Counted from the first letter of the stretch, positions 15,718-25,309 are shown. The stretch is 41,320 nt of DNA from JABMMZ01 sp964505065 (GCA_964505065.1 CAZDGF010000033.1:1-41320); one strand, 5' to 3'. The notes: generated by a model from the letters alone, not told the origin. Translations and numbers: made by a program.

Positions 15718-16527
15718 ATGAAAAAATCAATTTTAACATTATCAATTTTTGCAGTTATTGTTTTATTTTCTTCTTGTGTTGTAATACGCCCAGGACAAGT
15801 AGGTGTAAAACAAAAATTAGGCAGATTAACCAACAAGGTGTACGACCAAGGCTCGGTAGGATTTAATCCTTTTATTACCAAAGTAATTGTTAGCAATATT
15901 CAAACCCAAGATTTGGAATTGAGTATGGCATTGCCAAGTAAAGAAGGCTTAAGTATTGGTGCGCAAATTTCAATACTGTATAAATTGGATAAAAAAATGG
16001 TTATAAGTGTAATAAATAATATTGGCTTGAATTATGAAACCATTGTTTCTAATGTATTTCGTTCATCAGCATCTGATGTATGTGCCCAATTTTATGCTAA
16101 AGATATGCATTCAGGCATGCGCAACGAAATAGAAAATAAAATAAAAGAGCGAATGAGCGAAATCTTAAATCCTCAAGGTATTTTAATGCAATCTGTTTTA
16201 ATGAAAAGTATTCAGCTTCCTCCTGGTTTAGCTGGCTCTATAGAGCAAAGATTACAAGCCGAGCAAGATGCATTAAGAATGGAATATTTGCTACAACAAA
16301 CCAAACTTGAAGCTGATAGAAAAATAATAGAGGCTAAAGGTATTAGAGATGCTCAAATTATACTTTCCGAGGGTTTGAATGGGCAAATTTTACAACTAAA
16401 AAGTATTGATGCTTTCTTGGCTTTGGCAAAATCTAACAATGCAAAAATTATTATTACCGATGGTAAAACGCCATTTATAATGAATGATAATATTAGCACA
16501 AGAGATACTGTTAAGCTAAAAAGATAA
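15718..16527 (+). CDS. SPFH/prohibitin-like lipoprotein
   Basis: 269-aa band-7 family protein. The N-terminus is a lipoprotein signal (MKKSILTLSIFAVIVLFSSC, lipobox Cys at residue 20), followed by VIRPGQVGVKQKLGRL, the usual start of the SPFH domain. The domain runs to about residue 180 (FRSSASDVCAQFYAKD, NPQGILMQSVLMKSIQLP). A charged helical region then follows, rich in Glu/Arg/Lys/Gln (about 183-225), which in relatives drives oligomerisation. Prohibitin-type proteins form membrane-associated rings or scaffolds; in Bacteroidota a lipid anchor can replace the transmembrane helix. A specific partner is not evident. It is followed by dapB with its own promoter. Confidence 0.85.
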   Translation: MKKSILTLSIFAVIVLFSSCVVIRPGQVGVKQKLGRLTNKVYDQGSVGFNPFITKVIVSNIQTQDLELSMALPSKEGLSIGAQISILYKLDKKMVISVINNIGLNYETIVSNVFRSSASDVCAQFYAKDMHSGMRNEIENKIKERMSEILNPQGILMQSVLMKSIQLPPGLAGSIEQRLQAEQDALRMEYLLQQTKLEADRKIIEAKGIRDAQIILSEGLNGQILQLKSIDAFLALAKSNNAKIIITDGKTPFIMNDNISTRDTVKLKR

Positions 16528-16584
16528 TATCAGAAGCTAAAAACTAAATTTCAGAAATCTTCTATTATTTTCTTAATTTTTATG

Positions 16585-16592
16585 TAGGTTTG
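16585..16592 (+). promoter_or_regulatory. -7 box of dapB
   Basis: TAGGTTTG matches TAnnTTTG and ends 7 bp before the ATG at 16600, giving a very short leader. No TTG is seen at -33. Confidence 0.4.
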
Positions 16593-16599
16593 TAGCTTA

Positions 16600-17331
16600 A
16601 TGTCAAAAAATATTAAAATAGCATTAATAGGCTACGGCAAAATGGGTAAAATGATAGAGCAATTGGCTATTCAAAAAGGACATACCATTGCCTGTATTTT
16701 AGATATGAAAAGTACAGCGCAAGAATGGACTCAACTTGCCAATGCAGATGTTGCTATTGAGTTTACCCAACCCAATGTAGCGGTTCAGAATATTTACAAA
16801 TGTTTTAATCAAAATGTTCCTGTAGTTGTAGGCACTACAGGCTGGTACGATATATTAGATGACGTTTTACAAGAATGTAAAGCTAAAAATCAAACGCTTT
16901 TTACAGCTACTAATTTTAGTATTGGGGTAAATTTATTTTTCCATTTGAATAAACAATTAGCACAAACTATGGCTTTTTTACCCGAATACAATATAGCTAT
17001 TGAAGAAATACACCATACCCAAAAACTCGATGCGCCAAGTGGCACAGCAATTACTACAGCTCAAGGTATTATTGAAAATAATTCTATAAAAGAAAAATGG
17101 GTATTAAATGAAAAACAAACAATTAATGCTAACGAAATTCCAATTACTTCAATAAGAAAAAACGATGTGCCTGGCACACATTCTGTTACTTATTCTTCGG
17201 TAATTGATGAAATAGAAATAAAACACACTGCCCATAGCCGCACAGGCTTTGCACAAGGCGCTATTATAGCTGCTGAATGGCTTGTGGGCAAAAAAGGCTA
17301 TTATACAATGAATGATATATTGGGGTTTTGA
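16600..17331 (+). CDS. dapB: 4-hydroxy-tetrahydrodipicolinate reductase
   Basis: NAD(P)H-dependent step of the diaminopimelate pathway to lysine and peptidoglycan cross-links; cytosolic. It is 243 aa, near the usual 240-270. The N-terminal Rossmann motif is GYGKMGKMIE (11-20). VVGTTGWYD is the conserved cofactor region, and ATNFSIGVN precedes the C-terminal domain. The catalytic signature EIHHTQKLDAPSGTA carries the His pair and Lys. TAHSRTGFAQGAIIAAEWL closes the C-terminal fold. The neighbours (SPFH lipoprotein, signal peptidase) are not pathway genes, so it is a scattered biosynthetic gene, as is common in this phylum. Confidence 0.95.
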   Translation: MSKNIKIALIGYGKMGKMIEQLAIQKGHTIACILDMKSTAQEWTQLANADVAIEFTQPNVAVQNIYKCFNQNVPVVVGTTGWYDILDDVLQECKAKNQTLFTATNFSIGVNLFFHLNKQLAQTMAFLPEYNIAIEEIHHTQKLDAPSGTAITTAQGIIENNSIKEKWVLNEKQTINANEIPITSIRKNDVPGTHSVTYSSVIDEIEIKHTAHSRTGFAQGAIIAAEWLVGKKGYYTMNDILGF

Positions 17332-17370
17332 TAATTAAAAATGGAGAATTAATAATGAAGAATGGCTACT
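17331..17370. repeat. Word-like AT repeat after dapB
   Basis: Directly after the dapB stop, AATTAAAAATGGAGAATTAA is followed by TAATGAAGAATGG. It is built from the same words as the stretch after DUF1800 (7750-7790). The rest of the gap to lepB (to 17491) is unremarkable AT-rich DNA with no clear promoter. Confidence 0.45.
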
Positions 17371-17491
17371 TGCTCTTTCATATTGATAAACAGCCTGCCC
17401 AATATTACCGCTGTGAAACATTCTTAATCATCACAATTCAACAATAAAGCAATTTAACAATTATAAAATTTAAAAATCAAAAAATAATTAA

Positions 17492-19291
17492 ATGCATCCA
17501 ACAAATTTCAGTTACTTTCTAATCGTTTACATCGTGCTATACATAGCCTCTCGCATAGGCTTATTTCTATTATTTAAAAAAGCAAATGTAAAAATGCCTT
17601 GGTTGGCTTTTATTCCTGTGTTATGCTATTGGCCTTGGATAAAACTTACTGGGCGACCAAAAACATGGATGATATGGGCACTTATACCCGCAGCCGATAT
17701 TATTATTTGGTTCTCGTTAGTAATAGATATGATGGAAAGCTTTGGAAAATTCTCTTTTAAAGAGCAATTTATAGGTGTGCTATTTCCATTTTATTATTAC
17801 CCAAAAATGGGGTTGGATAAGCAAGTGGTGTATTTAGGCGAAAGCAGAAACGAGGCATTTAGAAAAAAATACATTGTACGCAAAAAAGGTGGTGGTAGAG
17901 AATGGGCAGATGCAATTTTCTTTGCATTTGTTGTGGCATATATTATCCGTACGTTTCAATTAGAGCCTTATAAAATACCAACAAGTAGTATGGAAGACAG
18001 TATGATGGTTGGCGATTTTTTATTTGTAAGTAAAATGAATTATGGTCCTCGTTTTCCAATAACGCCAATTGCATTTCCTTTGGTTCATCAAGAGTTTGTA
18101 AAAGGTGTTCAGGCTTACTCAGAAGCTATAAAATTACCATACATGCGCCTGCCAGGTTTTCAAAATGTAAAACAAAATGACCCCATTGTATTTAATGTAC
18201 CAGTAGATTATTTTGACCCAACAGAACGCCCAGTAGATAAAATGCAAAATTACGTTAAACGATGTGTAGGTATTCCTGGCGATAAATTAGAAGTAAAAAA
18301 TGGAGAATTGTATATCAATGATATTTTAGCTTACAAATCGGCAGGATTACAACATTTTTATTACATTAAGTTTAATGGTGTAATGCCTACTGAAGATGAA
18401 CTGACTAAAACTTACGATATATATGATTATAAAATAATAAATGAAAGTGTGATAAAAATGGCTGTAGATAATGCTACTTTAGCCAAACTAAAAGAAGATT
18501 ATAAAATTGAACAAATAAAACAAGACAATGCTCCAAAGGGTACAAATTATTTTCAATTTAGTGAATCTTCGGGCAGTAATTTAATGCTTTATTTTAGAGA
18601 TAATAATACTTTTAAAGGTAATATTCCAGTAGATTTATCAAAAATTATAGACATGATAAATCAACCATACAACGCACTTTTAACCACTAAAAATGGAGAA
18701 ATATTAGCCGCAAATGATATGAAGCAATTGGGCATTTTATACAATTTGCCGCTTAGCACTAGTTTGGATAGTTTTTATGTAATGATAGATGAAAACAGTA
18801 TGAAAGAAGAAATTTATAGCAAGATTCCTAAAATTAAAGCAATTAAATATATTGCAAATACACCCAATTTTTTTCCTTACAATAATGAAGTATATCCATT
18901 TAATAAAGATAATTATGGTCCAATATACTTACCTAAAAGAGGCGAAAAAATAAGAATAGATGAAAAGAATTTTTACATATACCAACAAGCTATTAAAGCT
19001 TATGAAGGTAACGAAAGCTTTGAATTGAACGGCAGTACACCTTATCTTAATGGTAATCCAATTTCAGAATACACTTTTAAATACGATTACTATTGGATGA
19101 TGGGCGACAACAGAGATAACTCAAGTGATTCAAGAGTGTTTGGTTATGTTCCAGAAACCCATATTGTAGGCAAGCCATTGTTTGTATTCTTTAGCATTCA
19201 ATACAAAGATGTTTTGAATGAAAAAACAGGACAAAGCAACCAAGAATTTGTAAAAATACGTTGGAATAGATTGTTTAAAGGGATTAATTAA
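17492..19291 (+). CDS. lepB: Signal peptidase I, long Bacteroidota form
   Basis: Membrane serine/lysine protease that removes signal peptides from exported proteins. It is 599 aa, far longer than E. coli LepB (324). The N-terminus (1-105) has three or four membrane helices resembling DUF5684. A second membrane segment (about 139-154) precedes the catalytic box PTSSMEDSM with nucleophile Ser166; the general-base Lys256 is in YVKRCVGIPGD. A region of about 220 residues separates this from the C-terminal MGDNRDNSSDSR box (about 537-548). Long insertions at this place are known in Bacteroidota signal peptidases. Its stop is 2 bp from the stop of the convergent RDD gene. Confidence 0.94.
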   Translation: MHPTNFSYFLIVYIVLYIASRIGLFLLFKKANVKMPWLAFIPVLCYWPWIKLTGRPKTWMIWALIPAADIIIWFSLVIDMMESFGKFSFKEQFIGVLFPFYYYPKMGLDKQVVYLGESRNEAFRKKYIVRKKGGGREWADAIFFAFVVAYIIRTFQLEPYKIPTSSMEDSMMVGDFLFVSKMNYGPRFPITPIAFPLVHQEFVKGVQAYSEAIKLPYMRLPGFQNVKQNDPIVFNVPVDYFDPTERPVDKMQNYVKRCVGIPGDKLEVKNGELYINDILAYKSAGLQHFYYIKFNGVMPTEDELTKTYDIYDYKIINESVIKMAVDNATLAKLKEDYKIEQIKQDNAPKGTNYFQFSESSGSNLMLYFRDNNTFKGNIPVDLSKIIDMINQPYNALLTTKNGEILAANDMKQLGILYNLPLSTSLDSFYVMIDENSMKEEIYSKIPKIKAIKYIANTPNFFPYNNEVYPFNKDNYGPIYLPKRGEKIRIDEKNFYIYQQAIKAYEGNESFELNGSTPYLNGNPISEYTFKYDYYWMMGDNRDNSSDSRVFGYVPETHIVGKPLFVFFSIQYKDVLNEKTGQSNQEFVKIRWNRLFKGIN

Positions 19292-19293
19292 AA

Positions 19294-20025
19294 TTACCTC
19301 GTAAGCACAATATATTCAGATATAATTTTATTTAAAAACTGAATTTTATTGTTTGGTATAGTTTCTATACCCAATACTTCGGCTACTTTATTTGCTAAAT
19401 CAACAACAGCATCATTATGCGCATTATTTTTATATTGTTTTTGGCGGTACAATAAATTTTTTATCAGTATCACATCTTTTTCATTCAATTGGTAAGCATT
19501 TGGATATTCAAATGTATAATCTTCTTTTTTCTTTTTATTCAAATTCAAAATATCATTCAATTGAAAACCATAATTACTTTTCTTTTTTATTACCGTAGTT
19601 CCTGCTATAATATCGCCAGTGCGTTGCCCATTTTTATTGCTCGAAATAAGCAACATAGCAAACACACCAATAGAAAAATAAATATCAATTAAACGCATAC
19701 TCCAACGGGTAAAGTAATCGTAAAACGCCATTTCATCGCCATTTAGTTTTACCACTTTTATGCCCAATGCACGCTTGCCAATTGTTTGTCCATTGCCAAT
19801 AATTTCGTTAACCAAGGTGTAAAAAAACATCCAACAAATCATCAATGTATTTAAAAAATAATACAAGAAATCTTTATCGCTTTCTATTAGCCCCGAAGCC
19901 AATATAAGAAGCACAATAATGATTAAAACAAAATCTATAATAAAGGCAAATACCCGCTGCCCAACGCCAGCCAATTGGTATTCTATTTTCACATTTTGTG
20001 CGGTATTTATTTCAATATTTGCCAA
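19294..20025 (-). CDS. RDD family membrane protein
   Basis: 243 aa. The RDD domain occupies the first 150 residues: GQRVFAFIIDFVLI (the R and D of the name), a second helix, then GQTIGKRALGIKVV and DYFTRWSMRLIDIYFS with the conserved R and D. Four membrane helices are likely. The soluble C-terminal 90 residues (KKKKEDYTFEYP... to the end) are less typical. The role of RDD proteins is not settled; some act in ion homeostasis. The start is a TTG at 20025; just upstream, TATAATTG resembles a -7 box. It is convergent with lepB with almost no gap. Confidence 0.85.
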   Translation of the reverse strand: MANIEINTAQNVKIEYQLAGVGQRVFAFIIDFVLIIIVLLILASGLIESDKDFLYYFLNTLMICWMFFYTLVNEIIGNGQTIGKRALGIKVVKLNGDEMAFYDYFTRWSMRLIDIYFSIGVFAMLLISSNKNGQRTGDIIAGTTVIKKKSNYGFQLNDILNLNKKKKEDYTFEYPNAYQLNEKDVILIKNLLYRQKQYKNNAHNDAVVDLANKVAEVLGIETIPNNKIQFLNKIISEYIVLTR

Positions 20026-20155
20026 TATGCAATTATAATTAATAATTTTTAATTAAGAATGAATAATTTTTTGGCAAAAAATGTTTAAAAGAATTTTAAA
20101 TAAACCCAATATTAACTTTTTGATAACTTTATAAAACCTTATTTTGCAATACAAT

Positions 20156-21175
20156 ATGAAAAAGTATTTATTGGGCATTTTATTGTTAATATTTATATGT
20201 GCTTTTGTATGCAAAAAAAAGCCAATGGCAAATGCTAAATCTTACAGTATTGCTTTTTATAATATTGATAATTTGTATGATATTGTAAACGATGTAAACC
20301 ACGATGACGATGAGTTTACAGCCAATGGCAACTATAAATGGACAAAAAAAAGATACCAAAACAAGTTGCAAAATATGGCTAAAGCAATAAGCCAAATAGC
20401 CAATGGCAATGCGCCCGATGTATTGGGTGTATGCGAACTTGAAAGTGCCACTGCTCTTAAAGATTTATTAAAAGAAGAACAGCTCAAAAACAGATATAAT
20501 TTTGCCCATTTTGACAGCCCAGATGAGAGAGGTGTAGATGTAGCTTTGATATTTAACCAACAAAAATTTACATTAGTAACAAGCAAACCTTTGGCTGTTT
20601 CGCTTTCAAAAGATAGTACAGATAGAACAAGAGATATACTGTATGTAAAACTTTTTGCTAAAGAGGCCAATGATACTCTGCATTTTTTAGTTTGCCATTT
20701 TCCCTCTCGTAGAGAAGGCAAATACCAAAGCGAACAAAACAGAATAGATGCAGCCAAAGTGATGAAAAATTTTATTACAAATAACATCAAAACTTCTGCT
20801 CAAAATTTAATCATTATGGGCGATTTTAACGATGAGCCTTGGGATAAAAGTGTTTACAGAACGCTTAATGCTCAAAATTATACAAAAACCAAAGATTCTG
20901 CTTTGCTTAATTTAATGTGGCAATTTCAATACGAAAAAAGAGGTTCTTACAAATACAAAAATGAAATGAATATGCTGGACCAAATAATTATAAGCAAAGC
21001 TTTAGCCAACAATACAGGCTTGGAATATGAAAATGGAAGTGTGAATATATTTGACAAAGATTGGCTAAAACAAAAAGGAAAATACGAAGGTTTTCCACTC
21101 CGTACTTTTGGTGGCAATACTTGGCTAAATGGCTATAGCGACCATTTTGCAGTATATATGAATTTAAAATATTAA
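20156..21175 (+). CDS. Endonuclease/exonuclease/phosphatase (EEP) family lipoprotein-like protein
   Basis: 339 aa from the ATG at 20156. A hydrophobic signal (KKYLLGILLLIFICAFVC) ends in a Cys that may be lipidated, although Val at -1 is unusual. The EEP fold is plain: SIAFYNIDNLYD at the start, VLGVCELES with the metal-binding Glu, DVALIFN, LVCHFPSRREGK, the GDFNDEP motif, and the C-terminal SDHFAVYM with the catalytic Asp-His. Exported members are nucleases or phosphodiesterases; the substrate is unknown. A TTG 12 bp upstream is in frame but lies in the promoter-like TTATTTTG. The ppk1 gene follows after 8 bp, probably in one transcript. Confidence 0.87.
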   Translation: MKKYLLGILLLIFICAFVCKKKPMANAKSYSIAFYNIDNLYDIVNDVNHDDDEFTANGNYKWTKKRYQNKLQNMAKAISQIANGNAPDVLGVCELESATALKDLLKEEQLKNRYNFAHFDSPDERGVDVALIFNQQKFTLVTSKPLAVSLSKDSTDRTRDILYVKLFAKEANDTLHFLVCHFPSRREGKYQSEQNRIDAAKVMKNFITNNIKTSAQNLIIMGDFNDEPWDKSVYRTLNAQNYTKTKDSALLNLMWQFQYEKRGSYKYKNEMNMLDQIIISKALANNTGLEYENGSVNIFDKDWLKQKGKYEGFPLRTFGGNTWLNGYSDHFAVYMNLKY

Positions 21176-21183
21176 AAAGAAAA

Positions 21184-23244
21184 ATGGCAAAGAAAAAAAT
21201 AACCGTTATAAATAGAGAGATAAGTTGGCTTTCATTTAATGATAGAGTGCTTCAAGAAGCAATGGACGAAACCGTGCCTTTACTTGAACGCCTAAAATTT
21301 TTAGGTATTTTTTCTTCCAATTTAGATGAATTTTTTAGGGTGCGAGTAGCCACATTAAGAAGAATGTTGGGCTTAAAAAAAACAAATATTAGCTCCATTA
21401 ATAAAAAAGAAATACTAAAACTTCTGCACGACATAAGAGATAAAGTAATTATTCAACAAGCCAAGTTTAATAGTATTTACAACCACTTATTGGAGCAACT
21501 AAAAACCCAAAATATTTATTTTATCAACGAAAAACAACTAACTATTCAGCAAACACTTGATGTTAGAAAATATTTTAAAGAAGAAATATTGAATGTTATT
21601 TTCCCTTTGATATTGGACAATGCACGCCCATTTCCTTTTTTAAGAGATAATACTGTGTACCTTGCATGTAAGCTTAGCAATAGCCACAATAAACAAAAAC
21701 TTTTTGCGCTAATCCCCTTACCTACAAAGGTAAAAAAACGTTTTTTTCAATTGCCAAAACAAGATGGCAATACGTATATGATGTTTGTGGACGATGTTAT
21801 AAGAGTAAATTTAGATGTTATATTTAGTAGTTTTGAATACAATCAATTGGAAGCCTATACTATAAAGCTAACACGCGATGCTGAGTTGGATTTAGAAAAC
21901 GATATTTCGCAAAATATATTGGATAAACTAAAAAGCCAGCTAATGGAGCGCAAAAAAGGGCAACCTGTACGTTTTATATACGATAGCGAAATGCCTGCTG
22001 ATTTTTTGAAATTTATAAGCAACAAACTTAAAATAGGCAAAGAAGAACTAATACCTGGTCAACGTTACCATAATTTTAAAGATTTTATTGGTTTTCCTGA
22101 TATTAAAAAACAAGATTTAAAATATACAGCCCTGCCGCCTATTTACAATCCGCAATTGGATAAAGCCAAAAGCTTTATAGATGCTATAAAGCAACAAGAT
22201 TTTTTATTGAGCCACCCCTATCAGCCTTTCGATTATATTGTAAAACTACTGCGTGAGGCAGCAATAGACCCTGCGGTGTATGCCATAAAAATAACTTTAT
22301 ACCGTGTGGCAGAAAATAGCAATGTTGTAAATGCCCTTATAAATGCTGCAAAAAATGGCAAAAAAGTATTTGTGGTTATGGAGCTAAAAGCACGATTTGA
22401 CGAAGAACACAACATATTTTGGAGCAATAAATTGAAAGAAGAAGGTGCAACCGTAATGTTTGGTATTCCTAAACTTAAAATACATACCAAAATGTGTTTA
22501 ATTTATAGAAAAGAAGCCAATGGTTTGAACCTATATGCACATCTTGGTACGGGCAACTACAATGGAGAAACAGCTAAATTATACTGCGACCACTCGCTTT
22601 TTACAGCCAATAAAAAATTGACAACAGATATTAGCAAACTCTTTAATTTGATAGAAAATTTTAAACTAAAAACCATTAAGTTTACCAATATTTTAGTAGC
22701 ACCTATCAATTTAAAAACAACATTTTTAGCCCTTATAGACAATGAAATAAAAAATGCCAAAGCTAAAAAAACTGCTTACATTACCATGAAAATGAATAGC
22801 TTGGTAGATACAGATATTATAAACAAACTATATGCCGCAAGCAATGCAGGGGTAAAAGTGCAATTGATAGTGCGGGGTATGTGTTGTCTTGTGCCAGGGG
22901 TAAAAGGACAAAGCGAAAATATAACAGCCATAAGCATTATAGATAGATATTTGGAGCATGCCCGTATTTATGTATTTGCCAATGGGGGCAAAGAAAAAAT
23001 GTATCTTGGCTCGGCAGATATGATGACACGAAATCTTGAAAATAGAATTGAAGTATGTTTTCCAATATTGGATAGCAAAGTAAAAGAAGAATTAGATGCC
23101 ATACTTAAAATACAATTAACAGACAATACCAAAGCACGCATAATTGATACCTATTATGTAAATGATTATAAGCCAAAACAAATGCCTAAAATAAGGGCGC
23201 AAGTAGAGTTTTATAATTATTTAAAACAAAGGTATGTGTTGTAA
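21184..23244 (+). CDS. ppk1: Polyphosphate kinase 1
   Basis: Reversibly transfers the gamma phosphate of ATP to inorganic polyphosphate. It is 686 aa, the usual size. The N domain begins REISWLSFNDRVLQEA. The two PLD-like catalytic domains follow: YAIKITLYRVAENS with His434 of KIHTKM (phosphorylated His), then AHLGTGNYN, and the second half with His592 (EHARIYVF) and YLGSADMMTRNLENRIE. All key residues seem present. It is membrane-associated in other bacteria. It sits 8 bp after the EEP gene and before the BadF/NagK-type kinase gene, which has its own -7 box. Confidence 0.96.
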   Translation: MAKKKITVINREISWLSFNDRVLQEAMDETVPLLERLKFLGIFSSNLDEFFRVRVATLRRMLGLKKTNISSINKKEILKLLHDIRDKVIIQQAKFNSIYNHLLEQLKTQNIYFINEKQLTIQQTLDVRKYFKEEILNVIFPLILDNARPFPFLRDNTVYLACKLSNSHNKQKLFALIPLPTKVKKRFFQLPKQDGNTYMMFVDDVIRVNLDVIFSSFEYNQLEAYTIKLTRDAELDLENDISQNILDKLKSQLMERKKGQPVRFIYDSEMPADFLKFISNKLKIGKEELIPGQRYHNFKDFIGFPDIKKQDLKYTALPPIYNPQLDKAKSFIDAIKQQDFLLSHPYQPFDYIVKLLREAAIDPAVYAIKITLYRVAENSNVVNALINAAKNGKKVFVVMELKARFDEEHNIFWSNKLKEEGATVMFGIPKLKIHTKMCLIYRKEANGLNLYAHLGTGNYNGETAKLYCDHSLFTANKKLTTDISKLFNLIENFKLKTIKFTNILVAPINLKTTFLALIDNEIKNAKAKKTAYITMKMNSLVDTDIINKLYAASNAGVKVQLIVRGMCCLVPGVKGQSENITAISIIDRYLEHARIYVFANGGKEKMYLGSADMMTRNLENRIEVCFPILDSKVKEELDAILKIQLTDNTKARIIDTYYVNDYKPKQMPKIRAQVEFYNYLKQRYVL

Positions 23245-23277
23245 TTTTAGATAAGCTCAATGAACTAACAAAAACAT

Positions 23278-23285
23278 TAACTTTG
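23278..23285 (+). promoter_or_regulatory. -7 box of the NagK-like kinase gene
   Basis: TAACTTTG matches TAnnTTTG exactly and ends 5 bp before the ATG at 23291. No clear -33 TTG. Confidence 0.4.
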
Positions 23286-23290
23286 CCCTA

Positions 23291-24139
23291 ATGATTTTAA
23301 TAGCCGATAGTGGAAGTAGCAAGTGTGATTGGGTTTTAGCCAATAAAGAAGGTATTGTTCAATCTATACAAACTATGGGCTTTAACCCTTGGCACCATGC
23401 TGCGCAACTGATAACAGATAAAACTAAAGAGGCTTTTGAAACTATTGAAGTTGAAAAAATTACAGAAGTGTATTTTTATGGTTCTGGTAGCAGCACGTCC
23501 GAAAAAAAAACAGTAGTAGCCGATGCCTTAAAACCAATTTTTTTAAATGCTGAAATACATATTTCTCACGATTTAGATGCCTGCGCTATAGCTGCTTGTG
23601 GCAGCAAGGAAGGTATTGCCTGTATTTTAGGAACTGGTAGCAATATTTGCTACTGGAATGGTGCAGAAATAGTACCGCAAACTGCCTTTTATGGTTTGGG
23701 CTATGTGCTTGGCGATGAGGGAAGTGGTTGCTATTTAGGCAAGCAATTGATTAAAGATTTTTTGTATGAAAATATGCCTACTGAAATAAGCCAAAAACTA
23801 AAAACCAATGGCTTAAGTAAAGATGAAATTATCAATAAAGTGTATAACAAAGAGGGAGGAGGCAATGTGTATTTGGCATCGTTTACCCATTTTATTGCAG
23901 AAAATAGAGAAAATGATTACATCAAAAACTTACTGTTCAATTGCTTTGATGAATTTTTTAGCACCCATATTTTAAAATTTGAAAAACACAGGCAAGTGCC
24001 TGTAAACTTTGTAGGTTCTATAGCTTATTTGTTTCAAAATGAAATAAAATTGATAGCAAAAAAATATGCAGTTAGCATTGAAACCATTATAAAACAACCC
24101 ATAGAAAATTTAGTGGCATACCATTTGAATAAACTATAA
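23291..24139 (+). CDS. BadF/BadG/BcrA/BcrD-type ATPase, probable N-acetylglucosamine kinase
   Basis: 282-aa ASKHA-fold sugar kinase. The N-terminal phosphate loop is ADSGSSKCDW, DLDACAIAACG provides the catalytic Asp region, ILGTGSNICYWNG is the second phosphate motif, and GLGYVLGDEGSGCYLGKQL is the adenosine/sugar site typical of GlcNAc kinases of the BadF family. It probably phosphorylates amino sugars recovered from peptidoglycan (GlcNAc or MurNAc); which of the two cannot be decided. The next gene starts 3 bp after its stop. Confidence 0.85.
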   Translation: MILIADSGSSKCDWVLANKEGIVQSIQTMGFNPWHHAAQLITDKTKEAFETIEVEKITEVYFYGSGSSTSEKKTVVADALKPIFLNAEIHISHDLDACAIAACGSKEGIACILGTGSNICYWNGAEIVPQTAFYGLGYVLGDEGSGCYLGKQLIKDFLYENMPTEISQKLKTNGLSKDEIINKVYNKEGGGNVYLASFTHFIAENRENDYIKNLLFNCFDEFFSTHILKFEKHRQVPVNFVGSIAYLFQNEIKLIAKKYAVSIETIIKQPIENLVAYHLNKL

Positions 24140-24141
24140 AT

Positions 24142-25266
24142 ATGAAATATAATATCATTTTTTTATTCGCAATTTTAAGTATTGGTGCTTGTAAAAGTAG
24201 GAAACAGAAAAGTGTAAATACAGAACCAGACAAAACCACAAGTATTGAAAACACCGAATACAAAGACCCTAAATGGGTAGATAGCAGTAATATTTTTCTA
24301 GTAGAAATTAATGAAGACGTATTAACTTATTTAAATAATAATTTGATTAAAATTAAAGATGATGGTTTCCATGTAATCGCTTTAAATGATGTTTTCTATG
24401 GAATTTCAACTCAAAATGACTCTTTAAATCCTTTCAATAACTACGATAAAATTAATCCAAAATTTTCAACAGAGGAACAATTTTTAACATTATCTAACAA
24501 AGTTAGAGATTTAAACTTAAAACTAATTGTAAGATTAGAATCCAAATTTTTAAAAAAATTAAACCCAAATAACAAAACAGATAAAAATCAGTTAATTAAA
24601 TTAGTTAAATGTTTAAATTATATGGTAAAAACATATAATATAAGTGGGTTTTACAGCAGTAATTCAATAACTGAAGATTGTAGAAAATATTTATTTGAAA
24701 AATTAGAAAACAAAAATTTGCTTATTAATAATGAATACTTCGGTGTTATAGTTAAAGAAGAAGAATTTAAAATATTAAATGGAAATAGATATTCTGAATT
24801 TCCATTAATTCCTTATATTAAGAATTCATTTTCAAGTAACGAAATTTCACGTCCAATTAAATTTCATAATTATTATAATGAAGAAAAAAATGAATTTAAT
24901 TTCATTTTAACAACTTGTATAATGCCCAATGTTAAAGTTTCAGACTTATCTCATACAACTAATACTAAATTACTAAATAATTTAATAACCAACAACTCTT
25001 GCTTATGGACAGGCGAAAAAGCTGGGAAATATCAAAAGCTCAACAACATTGTTTCCAACCAAGAAAACGTAATTTGTTACAAGCGTTTCAATGAAAGCAA
25101 CGAGGTAATTTTTATTATCAACCTTAGCAATAAACCTGCCGAGGCTGGCTTTGTAGATTTGGAAAATTATACCAATTTAACCGAGTATTTTAGCGGCAAA
25201 AAGTATGACGACTTATTGAGCATAGACCTAAAACCAATGGAATATTTGGTGTTTGTAAAAAAATAA
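24142..25266 (+). CDS. GH13 (alpha-amylase)-like lipoprotein lacking catalytic residues
   Basis: 374-aa lipoprotein (signal MKYNIIFLFAILSIGAC, lipobox Cys17). Scattered segments match Bacteroidota alpha-amylases. VDSSNIFLVEINEDV resembles their first strand; NYDKINPKFSTEEQFLTLSN resembles the YxxINPxFGTxEDF helix, followed by LNLKLIVRLE; MVKTYNISGFYSSN stands where GFRCD with the nucleophile is expected; and the end (YQKLNNIV..., FIINLSNKPAEAGF, LKPMEYLVFVKK) resembles the C-terminal beta domain. The nucleophile Asp is replaced (GFYSS), no acid/base Glu is recognisable, and it is well short of the roughly 550-600 aa I would expect for the exported enzymes. Probably a pseudoenzyme, perhaps glycan-binding. 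Homology is by eye and should be tested. Confidence 0.6.
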   Translation: MKYNIIFLFAILSIGACKSRKQKSVNTEPDKTTSIENTEYKDPKWVDSSNIFLVEINEDVLTYLNNNLIKIKDDGFHVIALNDVFYGISTQNDSLNPFNNYDKINPKFSTEEQFLTLSNKVRDLNLKLIVRLESKFLKKLNPNNKTDKNQLIKLVKCLNYMVKTYNISGFYSSNSITEDCRKYLFEKLENKNLLINNEYFGVIVKEEEFKILNGNRYSEFPLIPYIKNSFSSNEISRPIKFHNYYNEEKNEFNFILTTCIMPNVKVSDLSHTTNTKLLNNLITNNSCLWTGEKAGKYQKLNNIVSNQENVICYKRFNESNEVIFIINLSNKPAEAGFVDLENYTNLTEYFSGKKYDDLLSIDLKPMEYLVFVKK

Positions 25267-25297
25267 TTGTTTCAATACTAAAATCGTTGTAATTTCG
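25267..25297 (+). promoter_or_regulatory. Promoter of the T9SS cargo gene
   Basis: TTG (25267-25269), 20 bases, then TAATTTCG (25290-25297), a Bacteroidota promoter with one -7 mismatch. The ATG at 25310 follows 12 bp later. Confidence 0.5.
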
Positions 25298-25309
25298 TTA
25301 TTTATTTTT

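Noticed and set aside
17492..19291. LepB insertion as a fusion with a new domain
   Set aside because: Long insertions between the Lys box and the GDNRDNS box are usual for signal peptidase I in Bacteroidota.
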